Assembly (NCBI GenBank): GCA_001790855.1
Contig: MGDH01000004.1
Location: forward strand, 20,237 to 84,236
Direction: 5' to 3'
Origin: Candidatus Schekmanbacteria bacterium RIFCSPLOWO2_02_FULL_38_14
GTDB lineage: Bacteria; Schekmanbacteria; GWA2-38-11
Length of the DNA stretch: 64,000 nt
Positions within the stretch are counted from its first letter, which is position 1. Every line of letters begins with the position of its first letter. Positions 35,803 through 45,064 of the stretch are shown here, piece after piece. The position numbers and the translations under genes are program-made. The notes beneath the pieces are model-generated. The model saw only the letters and a list, made by a program, of their open reading frames with translations, did not search any database and was not told the DNA's origin.

Positions 35803-36145
35803 TTTGGGTAGTGGCAGGTCTCCTGACCTGCCATCAAGAAATATGAAATATAGTGAAGGCTATCACTTTATTACAATAGTGACAAACAATCGTATCAAGG
35901 CATTTAAATACAAAGAAATAGCTATGATAGCTATAAAGGTAATTTCATTTTATGAAAAGAGGTTTGATTACAAACTTATAGGATTTATTATTATGCCATA
36001 TCATATTCACTTTATCTGTGAACCAATTAAAAATATTTCTAGTTATGAAAATCCTCTTAGGAAAGGTTTATGCAATGATATATTTGATTACGAGTTCTCA
36101 GATATTAGACGGTATTTCGGGTCAGGAGACCCGAAGCTACCCTGA
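35803..36145. mobile_element. REP-flanked fragment of a REP-associated transposase unit
   Basis: Left palindrome GGCAGGTCTCCTGACCTGCC at 35813-35832 preceded by TTTGGGTAGT; right palindrome CGGGTCAGGAGACCCG at 36118-36134 followed by AAGCTACCC. A truncated Y1-type transposase lies between. The two palindromes recur joined together at 44905-44955 and 59577-59630, as expected for a transposase and its non-autonomous REP units. Confidence 0.65.
35843..36145 (+). pseudogene. Truncated REP-associated tyrosine (Y1) transposase
   Basis: The frame encodes YHFITIVTNNRIKAF, a central FDYKLIGFIIMPYHIHFICE with the HUH metal site (His-Ile-His), and then ends after about 100 residues in text that is the translated right REP (RRYFGSGDPKLP). 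The C-terminal half with the nucleophilic Tyr and the usual FxRxFW helix is missing. The first natural residue is probably the ATG at 35843; further upstream the frame only reads through the left REP. Not expected to be active. Confidence 0.7.
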
Positions 36146-36166
36146 CTTATAAACAATTTCATATTC

Positions 36167-37321
36167 ATGGCACAAACTGCTGACTGCATAATAATTGGTG
36201 GCGGGATTATAGGAATAAGCATTGCCTATAATCTTGTTAAATGCGGATTAAAAAATGTAATCCTTCTTGAAAAGAAGGAATTTCTTGGAACAGGCTCAAC
36301 TGCAAAATCTGCAGGAGGAATAAGGCACCAGCATTCAACTGAAATAAATATCAGAATGACTCTTGAAAGCGTTAAAATCTTAAAAACCTTTGAAGATGAG
36401 ATGGAAGTTAATATTGATTTCCGGCAACACGGTTATCTGCTCCTTGCTGCAAGTGAAATAACCCTTTCAGAATTAAAAAAAAATGCAAAACTTCAGAAAT
36501 CGCTCGGAGTAGAAGTAAGCCTCTTGTCTCCAATAGAAATAAAAACTATTGTTCCTCAATTAAATATTGATGATATCCTTGGCGGAACATTCTGCCATCA
36601 GGATGGTTATCTTGACCCCAATGGACTTATGTACGGCTATTCCAAAAATTTTAAAAAACTCGGAGGAGAAATTCTTACTTCAACTGAAGTGACAGGAATA
36701 AAGGTAAAAAATGGAAAAGTTTTTTCAGCAGTGACCAACAAGGGGGAAATCCAGTCAGATATAATTATCAACGCCGCAGGTCCCTATGGCGGCAAAATCG
36801 CAGAAATGTCCGGACTGAAACTCCCTCTCACGCCTCTTAAACGGCAGGTCTTTGTTACTGATGTCTTCAAAGAAATCAGCCCGACTACGCCAATGGTAAT
36901 AGACCTTGATGCCCCGTTTTACTTTAGACCCGAACAAAGCGGAGCAATTCTTATGAGCATGGCGGACAAACAGGAAACTTCCGGATTTGACACAACCCTT
37001 GACTGGAGTCTTCTTGAAAAGGTTGTAGAAAAAGCAATCCACAGGGTCCCTGTTTTAGAAAACGCAAAGATTATAACAGGCTGGGCAGGATTGAGGACGC
37101 TTACTCCTGACCAGAATGCAATTCTCGGAGAGGTTGCCGCCTTAAAAGGTTTTATCTGCGCTGCCGGATTCAGCGGTCACGGCATAACACACGCCCCGAT
37201 AGCAGGGAAACTAATCTCCGAGCTTATTATTGATGGAAAAACAGAAACCCTTCCAATCATTGAAATGAGCCCTGAAAGGTTTGCAGACGGAAAATCAGGT
37301 TATGCAAATGGCGTGATTTAA
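36167..37321 (+). CDS. FAD-dependent oxidoreductase, DAO family
   Basis: 384-residue flavoenzyme of the D-amino-acid oxidase/sarcosine oxidase type. The FAD site is IIIGGGIIGISIAYNL with the acidic ribose ligand in LLEKKEF; KSAGGIRHQHSTEINIRM and the C-terminal GWAGLRTLTPDQNAILGE and AAGFSGHGITHAPIAGKL are the family blocks. The closest general types are glycine/sarcosine oxidase beta-like and proline-dehydrogenase-associated subunits. ATG 36167 has no clear ribosome site. It stands alone beside a REP element. The substrate is an amine or amino acid by family; in an anaerobe the acceptor is probably not oxygen. Confidence 0.87.
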   Translation: MAQTADCIIIGGGIIGISIAYNLVKCGLKNVILLEKKEFLGTGSTAKSAGGIRHQHSTEINIRMTLESVKILKTFEDEMEVNIDFRQHGYLLLAASEITLSELKKNAKLQKSLGVEVSLLSPIEIKTIVPQLNIDDILGGTFCHQDGYLDPNGLMYGYSKNFKKLGGEILTSTEVTGIKVKNGKVFSAVTNKGEIQSDIIINAAGPYGGKIAEMSGLKLPLTPLKRQVFVTDVFKEISPTTPMVIDLDAPFYFRPEQSGAILMSMADKQETSGFDTTLDWSLLEKVVEKAIHRVPVLENAKIITGWAGLRTLTPDQNAILGEVAALKGFICAAGFSGHGITHAPIAGKLISELIIDGKTETLPIIEMSPERFADGKSGYANGVI

Positions 37322-37477
37322 TTTATAAAAATTTCCCTTTACAGATTTTTTTAATCTGTGATAATGAAAAAAATAGTCAGAAGGGTTTAATGGTTTAATG
37401 ATTGAAGATTTTAGATTTTAAAAATTAAAAAGCTGAGAGCTGTATGGTGACAGCTTATATCAAACTTTTGCCTTTTG

Positions 37478-37522
37478 ATTTTCACTTGAATCCTTGAACC
37501 CTCAAACCCTTGAAACCTTTTT
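37478..37522. repeat. Half copy of the CCTTGAACCC repeat
   Basis: Right half of the GGGTTCAAGG family (CACTTGAATCCTTGAACCCTC, then CAAACCCTTG) immediately before the recA ribosome site. Confidence 0.6.
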
Positions 37523-37537
37523 TACAGGAGACAAACC

Positions 37538-38551
37538 ATGGCTGGAGAACGCAAGGAAAAGGAAAAAGCTATTGATTTAGCCTTTGCCCAGATTGAAAAG
37601 CAGTTTGGCAAGGGTTCAATAATGAGGCTTGGTGCTGAACACGTTGTGCAGGATATTCCTGTTATCTCAACAGGTTCTTTAAGCCTTGACATTGCCCTTG
37701 GTGTTGGAGGTCTGCCTCGGGGAAGAATAATAGAAATCTTTGGTCCTGAATCATCAGGTAAAACAACCCTTGCCCTTCACGCTGCTGCAGAAGCGCAGAA
37801 AATCGGAGGAATAACTGCCTTCATAGATGCTGAACACGCACTGGATGTCTCCTATGCAAAGAGGCTTGGCGTAAGGACAGATGACCTTTTAATCTCCCAG
37901 CCTGATACAGGTGAACAGGCGCTTGAAATAGCAGAAGTCCTTGTAAGAAGCGGTGCAATTGACCTGATAATAATTGACTCTGTTGCAGCATTGGTCCCAA
38001 AAGCCGAGATTGAAGGTGAGATGGGGGATGCCCATATGGGCTTACAGGCAAGGCTGATGTCTCAGGCTCTCAGAAAGCTTACAGGCATTGTGAGCAAGTC
38101 AAACAACATACTAATATTCACAAACCAGATAAGACATAAAATTGGTATCTTTTTTGGTAATCCTGAAACAACATCAGGCGGAAATGCTCTCAAATTTTAT
38201 GCCTCTGTGCGGCTTGACATCAGGAGAATTGCCTCAATAAAAGAAGGACAGGATATTGTTGGAAACAGGACAAAAGTAAAGGTTGTCAAAAACAAAGTCT
38301 GCCCGCCCTTTAAAGAGGCTGAGTTTGATATAATGTATGGAGAGGGTATTTCCTCTGAAGGAGACATTCTTGATAAGGGAGTTGAATTGGGAATAGTAGA
38401 AAAAGGCGGTGCTTGGTTTTCCTACGATGGCGACAGGATTGGTCAGGGCAGGGAAAATGCAAAACTCTTTCTCAAGGAACACAAGGATACCTGTCTTGAG
38501 ATAAAGAAAAAGGTTTTGGAAAAAAAGGACTTGTTGAAAACTAGTAAATAA
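37538..38551 (+). CDS. recA: RecA recombinase
   Basis: 337-residue DNA recombinase that forms filaments on single-stranded DNA and drives strand exchange and LexA self-cleavage. Walker A GPESSGKT is at 69-76; [54 protein letters not shown] (loop L1 region) and [22 protein letters not shown] (loop L2) follow. In the L2 block the usual RMKIG is RHKIG, an uncommon change. AGGAG lies 6 to 8 bases before ATG 37538. No recX or LexA-type box was recognised near it. Confidence 0.97.
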   Translation: MAGERKEKEKAIDLAFAQIEKQFGKGSIMRLGAEHVVQDIPVISTGSLSLDIALGVGGLPRGRIIEIFGPESSGKTTLALHAAAEAQKIGGITAFIDAEHALDVSYAKRLGVRTDDLLISQPDTGEQALEIAEVLVRSGAIDLIIIDSVAALVPKAEIEGEMGDAHMGLQARLMSQALRKLTGIVSKSNNILIFTNQIRHKIGIFFGNPETTSGGNALKFYASVRLDIRRIASIKEGQDIVGNRTKVKVVKNKVCPPFKEAEFDIMYGEGISSEGDILDKGVELGIVEKGGAWFSYDGDRIGQGRENAKLFLKEHKDTCLEIKKKVLEKKDLLKTSK

Positions 38552-38674
38552 CCCCACGCTTTCGCACAGGGTATTCAGGTTGTGTTTTTCATAAACAAAA
38601 ATTCGGTTAGATTATTTTGAGTAAGCGTTAAGAAGCTTGATTGGTAGTCAGGCTAAGATAAGCCTATACCTGTT

Positions 38675-39433
38675 TTATACAATACCAACAAACCCCTTCT
38701 CCACCCATCCCCTCATATCCTTTGAACCATGGGGAAGTTTTATTTTTAACCACCCATCGCTCTCATCAAGAATTTCAATTTCTGTCCCTTCATGGAGTTT
38801 AAACAGGATTGTATCATTACTGCTATTTCCGGACCTCACCGAAACCTCTTCTGCAAGCACAACTCCATCCTTAAGGTTTTCCATCACGTAAAACTTTGTT
38901 GCTGCTGAAATTCCGCTTGAAAGCATTATAAAGAGTGAAACAAAGAAAACGGCTCTTAAGAGAGGCAAGGGTTTAAAAATCTTCAAAATAGCTGAAATCC
39001 AGAATATTCCATTGAAGACAAGAAATATCATGAAAAGCTCTTTAAGATTTAAACTGTAATACCAGAAAAAAATTCTTCTGCGAATTTCCGGGTCTTTTAT
39101 TTCTGTTCTATCTTTAATATTCTGCCTTGCATAATTAAGATTTGCAGTTAAATCCTCATCCCGAGGACTATATAACTTACCATTCTTGTAATTGAAAATA
39201 GCCCTTCCTGTTTCTCCTTTTCTGAAATAGCAGTTCCCAAGGTTATAATAGAGCAAACCATTTCTGATTCCTGAGTTTAAAAGCTTCTCGTATAATGAAA
39301 TAGCCCCGTCATAGTCGCCTTTATTGTATGCCTGGTTTGCTTCAAGAAAAATATTAGAGGGTTCATCTGAAGAAAAAACCGGAAGGGAAATCAGCATTAT
39401 GGAAAACAGGAAAAAAAGAACAAAAACTTTCAT
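38675..39433 (-). CDS. batE: BatE-like TPR and SH3 membrane protein
   Basis: 252 residues: signal peptide (1-21), three TPR-type units (about 30-110: NKGDYDGAISLYEKLL, GLLYYNLGNCYFRKG, GRAIFNYKNGKLYSP), two membrane helices (about 130-180) and a C-terminal bacterial SH3 domain (EVSVRSGNSSNDTILFKLHEG, DGWLKIKLPHG). This order is that of BatE in Bat aerotolerance operons. Its start overlaps the stop of batD (ATGA type), so it is translationally coupled. Role: part of an envelope complex linked to oxidative stress tolerance in Bacteroides and Leptospira; molecular function unknown. Confidence 0.8.
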   Translation of the reverse strand: MKVFVLFFLFSIMLISLPVFSSDEPSNIFLEANQAYNKGDYDGAISLYEKLLNSGIRNGLLYYNLGNCYFRKGETGRAIFNYKNGKLYSPRDEDLTANLNYARQNIKDRTEIKDPEIRRRIFFWYYSLNLKELFMIFLVFNGIFWISAILKIFKPLPLLRAVFFVSLFIMLSSGISAATKFYVMENLKDGVVLAEEVSVRSGNSSNDTILFKLHEGTEIEILDESDGWLKIKLPHGSKDMRGWVEKGFVGIV

Positions 39434-41229
39434 ATAGGAAATCTCCTGAAATCCCTTTCAAGAACATTCAACAGCTCTTCACCGGATATCAAAAGCTCTT
39501 TTTTCTCCTCAGGAGATAAGCCTCCGGAAACAAACTTTTTATACTCAAGGTTCTCAAGGAAACTTTTAACTTTTTCAACAGTCTTCTCATTTATTCCTGC
39601 AGTTCCAAGCCTTTCCCCTATTTCAGCAGGGGTAAGAGCAGAACCTGCAACATTCAGTTTATCTCCAAGATATTCCCTGACAGTCTTGGACAGAATAGTA
39701 AAGAAGGCATCTTTATAATTCTCCCTGCACTTCCTGGCTTCTTTAAGTCTTTTTTTTGCCTCCCCGATGGCTCTCCTGTTTCTTGCAAATTTTATGTCCT
39801 TCATGTAACGGTCACTTCTTTTTTTATACACAAGACATGACAGATAGGACAGAAAAGGGATTATTGAAAAAGCAATATAAAGAGGGTCTGACAAATTTAG
39901 CCTCTGGTCTTTCAAAGATGAAATTGATGTGTTTATTGGAAGGATATCTCTTTTTAAAACCTTAATTGACTCCTGCAAACTTTGTCCTTTAAAACCTTCT
40001 GCAATACGCAATCTTTCATCCTCGCCTCCGGGCAATCCTGTGAAAACAATCTTCTTAGAGCTTATAGTTTCATATTTTCCGGTTTCAGGATTAAAAAATG
40101 AAATTGTTACAGGAGGAATATTCAGAATTTCTGTTTTTAAAGGAATAATTGCTTTCTTGAAAATTTTTTCCCCGATTAAAGAATCCCCGTCAATACCAAT
40201 TTCAACCCTTGGCTGGTCATTATAGATTTTAAATTCAGAAGATTCTTTTAAAAAAGGTTCAGGAATATTTCTGATATTCCCTTTTCCTGAAATTTCCAGA
40301 TCAAGAGTAGCTGATTCTCCAACCTTAATCTCATTTTTGCTTAAGCTTGCAGCGATTTTAAAATTTCCAACAAGGTTGTTAAAGTCTTTAGGTCTGTTTT
40401 CTTTTGGCAGAGGCTTTACATTTACAATAATCGGTTTTGTGCTGAGTATTTTTTGTTCAATTCTTCCGCTACCGAAAAAAGGGTCATCAAAAAAACCTCT
40501 GCTTTTTGATCTCCTGACAATTCCAAACTTAATTCTTGAAGAAAAAATCTCAAGCTTGCCTGCTTTTAATGGAAAAAGAACTGTTCTGATTTCATATACA
40601 AGGTACTGTTCTCCGTTAATTACCTTGCTAAGTTCTCTCTCTTTTCCAAGCTCCTCAGCGATAAAACCCTCAAAGGCAGGTTTTTCAATACTTGCTTCCG
40701 AGACAGGAATTTTTCTGAAAAAGCGGATTGTATAAACTATCTGCTCATTCATATAGGGGTTTGGGTTGTTTATCTCCGCGGTCAGGAAAAACTCCTTTGA
40801 ATCTGAATCTTTTCTTGATTCACCTGACAAAGACAGAACTTTTATCTTTATTGGTGCTGTTCTGTAAACCTTTCCTTGGACTTCAACCTGTACCTGACCA
40901 ATAGTGAAATCTCCCTCTTTCTGAGGAACCAGAATGTAGTTAAAAGACTTAGAGGCGCTTAAAGTGCCATTGATTATTTTCACTTCAGAAGATGTTCCGC
41001 TTGACATGACCTGAAAGCCCTGAAGAGACGGAAGAACCGGATCTCCCATTCTCTGTGCCCCGTTCACAGCCACAGACAGGGTTATCTGGTCATCCATTGT
41101 CGCCTCTGTTTTGTCAACTGTTGCTGTAACAGTAATCTCAGAAGCTGATGCTGGAAAGATAAAAAATAAAAAAATAAATATTGATGCTAATATAATTGGT
41201 TTCAGCTTTACCATAATCTTATCAGTCAT
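39430..41229 (-). CDS. batD: BatD-like oxygen tolerance protein
   Basis: 599 residues with signal peptide (about 1-29), a long extracytoplasmic part of repeated beta domains (EITVTATVDKTEATMDDQIT, FFLTAEINNPNPYMNEQIVYTI, FKIAASLSKNEIKVGESATL), one membrane helix (about 440-465, LYIAFSIIPFLSYLSCLVY) and a cytoplasmic helical tail with YLGDKLNVAGSALTPAEIGE. This is the BatD layout. It follows batC by 158 bases and overlaps batE by 4 bases. Possibly a membrane scaffold for the VWA proteins BatA and BatB (inference). Confidence 0.88.
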   Translation of the reverse strand: MTDKIMVKLKPIILASIFIFLFFIFPASASEITVTATVDKTEATMDDQITLSVAVNGAQRMGDPVLPSLQGFQVMSSGTSSEVKIINGTLSASKSFNYILVPQKEGDFTIGQVQVEVQGKVYRTAPIKIKVLSLSGESRKDSDSKEFFLTAEINNPNPYMNEQIVYTIRFFRKIPVSEASIEKPAFEGFIAEELGKERELSKVINGEQYLVYEIRTVLFPLKAGKLEIFSSRIKFGIVRRSKSRGFFDDPFFGSGRIEQKILSTKPIIVNVKPLPKENRPKDFNNLVGNFKIAASLSKNEIKVGESATLDLEISGKGNIRNIPEPFLKESSEFKIYNDQPRVEIGIDGDSLIGEKIFKKAIIPLKTEILNIPPVTISFFNPETGKYETISSKKIVFTGLPGGEDERLRIAEGFKGQSLQESIKVLKRDILPINTSISSLKDQRLNLSDPLYIAFSIIPFLSYLSCLVYKKRSDRYMKDIKFARNRRAIGEAKKRLKEARKCRENYKDAFFTILSKTVREYLGDKLNVAGSALTPAEIGERLGTAGINEKTVEKVKSFLENLEYKKFVSGGLSPEEKKELLISGEELLNVLERDFRRFPI

Positions 41230-41387
41230 AATAAATTATCACGTGCTTTCGCGCGTGGCTTTTGAGTTTATTTTGTTTGTTTGTCATTGACCCAAAAATT
41301 CCATCGGACAGGCGGGAATGATAAACTTTGACTCTTTCTATCCACTAACTACTCTTTATTCCCTACTATTACAGCTTATAGCTGAAA

Positions 41388-42197
41388 TCACCAGTCCCTT
41401 GATGGAGTGTAAGGCATTACTCTTCTTTTCATCGCATCTCCCAAAACAGGGTTTTTCTTCTCCTCCTTAAGGCTGTTTAACAGCATTTCAGCTTCTTCTT
41501 TTGAAAGCTGCCTTGTATTCATTTTGGATTTCCCTTCATCCTTGGGTTTCTCGTTTTCCTTTTCTCCTTGTTGTTGACCACTCTGATTCTGTTTATCTTT
41601 CTGCTTGTCCTGCTGAGCAGAATTCTTTAAATCCTCTCCCTCCTTCTTATTCTCTTTTCCTCCATCTTTTTTATCTTCACCCTTCTTGTTTTCATCCTTT
41701 CCTTTCTCATTCTTATCTTTACCAGCCTCCTTTTGCTCATCCATCTCTTTTTCCAATTTCTCCATTACAAGTTCCAGATTATGCCTGGCATCTTTATCCT
41801 CAGGGTCAAGTTCCAGAGCTTTTTTATAATATTCAGCTGATTTATTTAAATTCCCTTTTCTGTAGAAGCAGTTTCCAATATTATAATAAGCGTTTTCCTT
41901 AAGTGGTTTCAAATGAGTATCCTTGCTGTTATTTACTACATCAAGATATCCCTTTATTGCTTCATTATAGTTTTTAGTCTTATACTGAGCATTTGATACA
42001 TTATACTTCACTCTGATATCCTTAGGATTTTCAACCTGAGCTTTAAAAAAGGTATTTAATGCCTCCTTATAATTTTTTTTATCAAAATGCTCTTTTCCTT
42101 CTTTGAAATAGCCATATATTGATTTTGCAGAAGCAATAGACGGATTAAAAAATATTGCAAAAAACAACAGGCAGATTATTCCGTAATTAAATACCAT
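41388..42197 (-). CDS. batC: BatC-like TPR protein
   Basis: 269 residues: signal peptide (1-24), three or four TPR units (about 28-140; ENAYYNIGNCFYRKGNLNKS is the best), then a low-complexity Lys/Glu/Asp/Gln-rich stretch (about 150-225) and a short conserved tail with QLSKEEAEMLLNSLKEEK. ATG 42197 shares a base with the batB stop (TAATG), and the signal peptide begins right there; an in-frame ATG further upstream would bury it inside batB. It belongs to the Bat operon and should act in the periplasm as an adaptor. Confidence 0.85.
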   Translation of the reverse strand: MVFNYGIICLLFFAIFFNPSIASAKSIYGYFKEGKEHFDKKNYKEALNTFFKAQVENPKDIRVKYNVSNAQYKTKNYNEAIKGYLDVVNNSKDTHLKPLKENAYYNIGNCFYRKGNLNKSAEYYKKALELDPEDKDARHNLELVMEKLEKEMDEQKEAGKDKNEKGKDENKKGEDKKDGGKENKKEGEDLKNSAQQDKQKDKQNQSGQQQGEKENEKPKDEGKSKMNTRQLSKEEAEMLLNSLKEEKKNPVLGDAMKRRVMPYTPSRDW

Positions 42198-43198
42198 TAT
42201 AATGCCTTTCTTCTCTCTCTGATAAAAAACTCTCCAACCACAAAACATAACCCTGCAAAAACAAACCACTGGAATCTCTCTTCCCAAACCTTTTCTCTTG
42301 TTGCTTTAAAAACCTTCTTTTCTGTTTTCTCTTTTATTTCCTCTCTGTAGATTTTTTCAAGGTCCAAATCCCCTGCCACAGACCTTACATAGCTTCCGTC
42401 TGTTTCAAGCGCAATTTTCTCCAGAGTCGACTCATCAAGCCTTGAAATTACAATATCGCCTTCAGGATTTTTCTTAAAACCTCCCTGAGAACCCTTTAAT
42501 GGAATTGGAGAACCTCTGGCATTTCCTATCCCTATGCAGAAAATCTTAACCCCCTGTTTTTTTGCTTCTGATACAGCATTTATAACTTCTCCTTCCTGGT
42601 CTTCTCCGTCAGTAATAAGGATTAATGCTTTTGACCTGCTTTTTGCGCTTCCAAAAGCCTGAACTGATTTAATTATTGCATCAGCAATTGCTGTTCCTTT
42701 AACAGGAATTAAATCAGGGCTTAAAAAGTCCAGAAAAATCTGGCACGCACCGTAATCAAGAGTGAGAGGACAGAAGACAAAGCTTATCCCAGAAAATGCC
42801 ACAAGCCCTATCCTGTCTCCTTCAAGCATCCTGAGAAGATCTGAAACCTTTCTCTTGGCTCTTTCAAGCCTGTTTGGTTTTATATCTTCAGCTAACATAC
42901 TGTCAGATACATCAATGGCAATTATAATATCAATCCCCTCCCTTTTTATTTCTTCCCAGTGAAACCCCCAGAGCGGTCTTATTAGCGCAAAAATCAAAAA
43001 AACAGATCCGAAGATGAGAAGGCTTTTTTTCAGGATATATCTGCTCTTCTTTATCCCCGGAGCAAGTTTTTCAAGAAGAACCTTCCCGCAAAACTTTTCA
43101 AGAAGCCTCTCCCTTTTGCGGTAAGAATAGACAAAAAACCCGAGCATCAAAGGAATTATCCAAAACATATATAAAAATGAAAGGTTGCCAAATTTCAT
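42197..43198 (-). CDS. batB: BatB-like VWA membrane protein
   Basis: 333 residues. N-terminal helices (about 9-27 and 55-75), a VWA domain (about 88-280) with the MIDAS sequence DVSDSM and LITDGEDQEGE, and a C-terminal helix (about 308-325). The central VAFSGISFVFCPLTLDYGA block is shared with BatA. It binds divalent metal at the MIDAS and probably a partner of the Bat complex. Spacing of 38 bases from batA and overlap with batC indicate one operon. Confidence 0.9.
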   Translation of the reverse strand: MKFGNLSFLYMFWIIPLMLGFFVYSYRKRERLLEKFCGKVLLEKLAPGIKKSRYILKKSLLIFGSVFLIFALIRPLWGFHWEEIKREGIDIIIAIDVSDSMLAEDIKPNRLERAKRKVSDLLRMLEGDRIGLVAFSGISFVFCPLTLDYGACQIFLDFLSPDLIPVKGTAIADAIIKSVQAFGSAKSRSKALILITDGEDQEGEVINAVSEAKKQGVKIFCIGIGNARGSPIPLKGSQGGFKKNPEGDIVISRLDESTLEKIALETDGSYVRSVAGDLDLEKIYREEIKEKTEKKVFKATREKVWEERFQWFVFAGLCFVVGEFFIRERRKAL

Positions 43199-43236
43199 AG
43201 TATTAACTCAAAGGTATAAATCCTAAATTCTCCTTT

Positions 43237-44232
43237 TCACGGTATCTTTCTCAGCCACGTATTGCTGAAAATCATCTCCATTAGTATTGCAATTATCCCA
43301 ATAACTAAAAAATAATAAAATAGTTCATTATATTCATAAAAAGTTTTTATTTCCACTTTGGTTTTTTCCATCGCATCTATCTGCCTGTAAATCTTAATCA
43401 AAGCCTCTGAGTCCACAGCCTTGAAATACTGGCCTCCGGTAATCTTTGCTATGTCCTGAAGTGTCTCTTCATCAATGTCAACGCTCTGATAGATGTACCT
43501 TTTGCCAAAGAATGTATCCACAAGAAACGGAACTTCTCCATGCGTTCCAACTCCTATTGTATATACCTTAATCCCGTAGGTACGGGCAATTTCCGCAGCC
43601 GTCTGAGGGAAAAGGCTTCCAAAATTGTTTCTTCCATCTGTAAGAAGAATAATCACTTTTGATTTGCTCTTGATGTTTTTTATTCTTTGTACTGCTATAC
43701 CCAGCGCAGAACCGATGGCAGTACCATCCCCTGCAACTCCAATCTTTACATTCTGAAGAAAGCTCAGCAATATGTTGTAATCAAGCGTTAGAGGGCACTG
43801 GGTAAAAGCATGTTCAGCGAATACTACCATTCCGATTCTGTCATTCACTCTCTTGTTTATGAATTCTCGTACCACCCTTTTTGCAATTTCAAGTCTGTTG
43901 ACCCTCTCACCGTTAATCTCAAAATCCATTGCCTGCATGCTTCCTGAAGTGTCAAGGACTAACATTATATCTATCCCCTCTGAAGTTACTTCTGTGAACT
44001 TGTTCCCGCTCTGAGGTCTTGCAAGACTGACTATTATCAGCATAATTCCGGCAATCCGCAGCAATACCAGAATGTATCTGAATCTTACAGTCCTTGGAAT
44101 CCTGAGCCTTTTAAACCTCTCAATTGAAGAATACTGAATCCTTCCGCTTCTGCTTCCCTTTTTGTAATCATAAATGATAAAAGAAATTATTAATAGCAGG
44201 AGAAGAAACCATGGGTCATGGAATTTAAACAT
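43237..44232 (-). CDS. batA: BatA-like VWA membrane protein
   Basis: 331 residues with the same plan as BatB: helices near 6-22 and 54-74, VWA domain (about 85-285) with MIDAS DTSGSM and LLTDGRNNFGSL, FAEHAFTQCPLTLDYNIL, and a last helix (about 305-322). BatA and BatB are paralogues adjacent in order, as usual. The MIDAS is complete, so metal-dependent binding should be possible. It follows the repeat-containing membrane protein by 40 bases. Confidence 0.9.
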   Translation of the reverse strand: MFKFHDPWFLLLLLIISFIIYDYKKGSRSGRIQYSSIERFKRLRIPRTVRFRYILVLLRIAGIMLIIVSLARPQSGNKFTEVTSEGIDIMLVLDTSGSMQAMDFEINGERVNRLEIAKRVVREFINKRVNDRIGMVVFAEHAFTQCPLTLDYNILLSFLQNVKIGVAGDGTAIGSALGIAVQRIKNIKSKSKVIILLTDGRNNFGSLFPQTAAEIARTYGIKVYTIGVGTHGEVPFLVDTFFGKRYIYQSVDIDEETLQDIAKITGGQYFKAVDSEALIKIYRQIDAMEKTKVEIKTFYEYNELFYYFLVIGIIAILMEMIFSNTWLRKIP

Positions 44233-44272
44233 AATTAATCTCTGTGAAATATCTTCTTAAAAATTCTTATGT

Positions 44273-45064
44273 CTAGAACTGTTTTGAATTTGGAATTTGT
44301 GATTTGGAATTTAATGCTTCCCCTTCCTCTTTTGTTCCTTCAATGAACTTCAAAAAATCCTCTTCAATTCTTTCTGTTTCTTCTTTTAAAGGAAAATGCT
44401 TGGCAAATTTTACCAAATCAGTTGTCAGAAGAAAATCCCTGCCAATCAAAAAATGGCTTTCTGGAAAAATTCCTGTTTTCTGAATTAATGGAATAATCTC
44501 TTCCGAGGTTCGCTCAGTGGCAGGGAATAAAAACCTTTTTTCAAGGTATCTTCTGAAAATTTCAGAAAAGGCAAAATAAAACTTTTGGTATTCCCCGTTC
44601 TCTAAGAATCTTTTTTCCTTTAGCTGAGTAAGCTCCCTGAAAGCAATCTCATGTGGAGGTATGAAAATCTGAGCCTCAGTTTTTTTCTTCCTGTTCTTAA
44701 AATAAAAATAACCCAACAGGACAAGGCATATAAGGATTATTATTATTGCGGCAATTAATAAAATTTTTCTGTAGTCTCTTTCTATTTTCTCAAGTGGTTT
44801 AATATCAATAATATCCCTTTCCCTGCCTTCTGATAATCCCCCTGAATCCCCCTTTGTCAAAGAGGGACTAAGGGGGATTTTTTCTTTTTCAAAGGAAGAT
44901 GATAGCAGGTCAGGAGACCTGCCACTACCCTGGGTAGAATCGGGTCTCCTGACCCTATTTTCATTAATCCCTAAACTGTTCTGCGAAAAAAATGCTCCCA
45001 TTGAAAGAGAATAGACTAACAGGATAAATATTAATGAAAACAACAGAACCTTTTTTGAAATCAT
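44273..45064 (-). CDS. Bat-operon membrane protein carrying two repeat-derived inserts
   Basis: 263 residues: signal peptide (about 1-27), a short outer segment, one membrane helix (about 100-121) and a cytoplasmic domain (130-255) with EIAFRELTQLKEKRFLENGE and YFAFSEIFRRYLEKRF, like the small unnamed protein (DUF4381 type) between DUF58 and BatA in Bat operons. Residues about 37-57 (PDSTQGSGRSPDLLSS) are a translated REP pair, and 61-80 (IPLSPSLTKGDSGGLSEG) are a translated CCCCTTTGTCAAAGGGG-type repeat. Both lie in the outer loop and keep the frame. The start abuts the DUF58 stop. Confidence 0.8.
   Translation of the reverse strand: MISKKVLLFSLIFILLVYSLSMGAFFSQNSLGINENRVRRPDSTQGSGRSPDLLSSSFEKEKIPLSPSLTKGDSGGLSEGRERDIIDIKPLEKIERDYRKILLIAAIIIILICLVLLGYFYFKNRKKKTEAQIFIPPHEIAFRELTQLKEKRFLENGEYQKFYFAFSEIFRRYLEKRFLFPATERTSEEIIPLIQKTGIFPESHFLIGRDFLLTTDLVKFAKHFPLKEETERIEEDFLKFIEGTKEEGEALNSKSQIPNSKQF
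44834..44879. repeat. AATCCCCC/GGGGGATT repeat inside a gene
   Basis: Inverted repeat with AATCCCCCTG and AAGGGGGATT arms, within the coding sequence of the Bat-operon membrane protein. Related text lies at 51108-51160. Confidence 0.6.
44905..44955. repeat. REP palindrome pair inside a gene
   Basis: GCAGGTCAGGAGACCTGC, then CACTACCC, then CGGGTCTCCTGACCC: the same two palindromes that flank the transposase fragment at 35803-36145, here joined and translated in frame. Confidence 0.7.

Noticed and set aside
37322-37537. LexA box upstream of recA
   Set aside because: No palindrome resembling the known SOS boxes was found; the region consists of repeat fragments.
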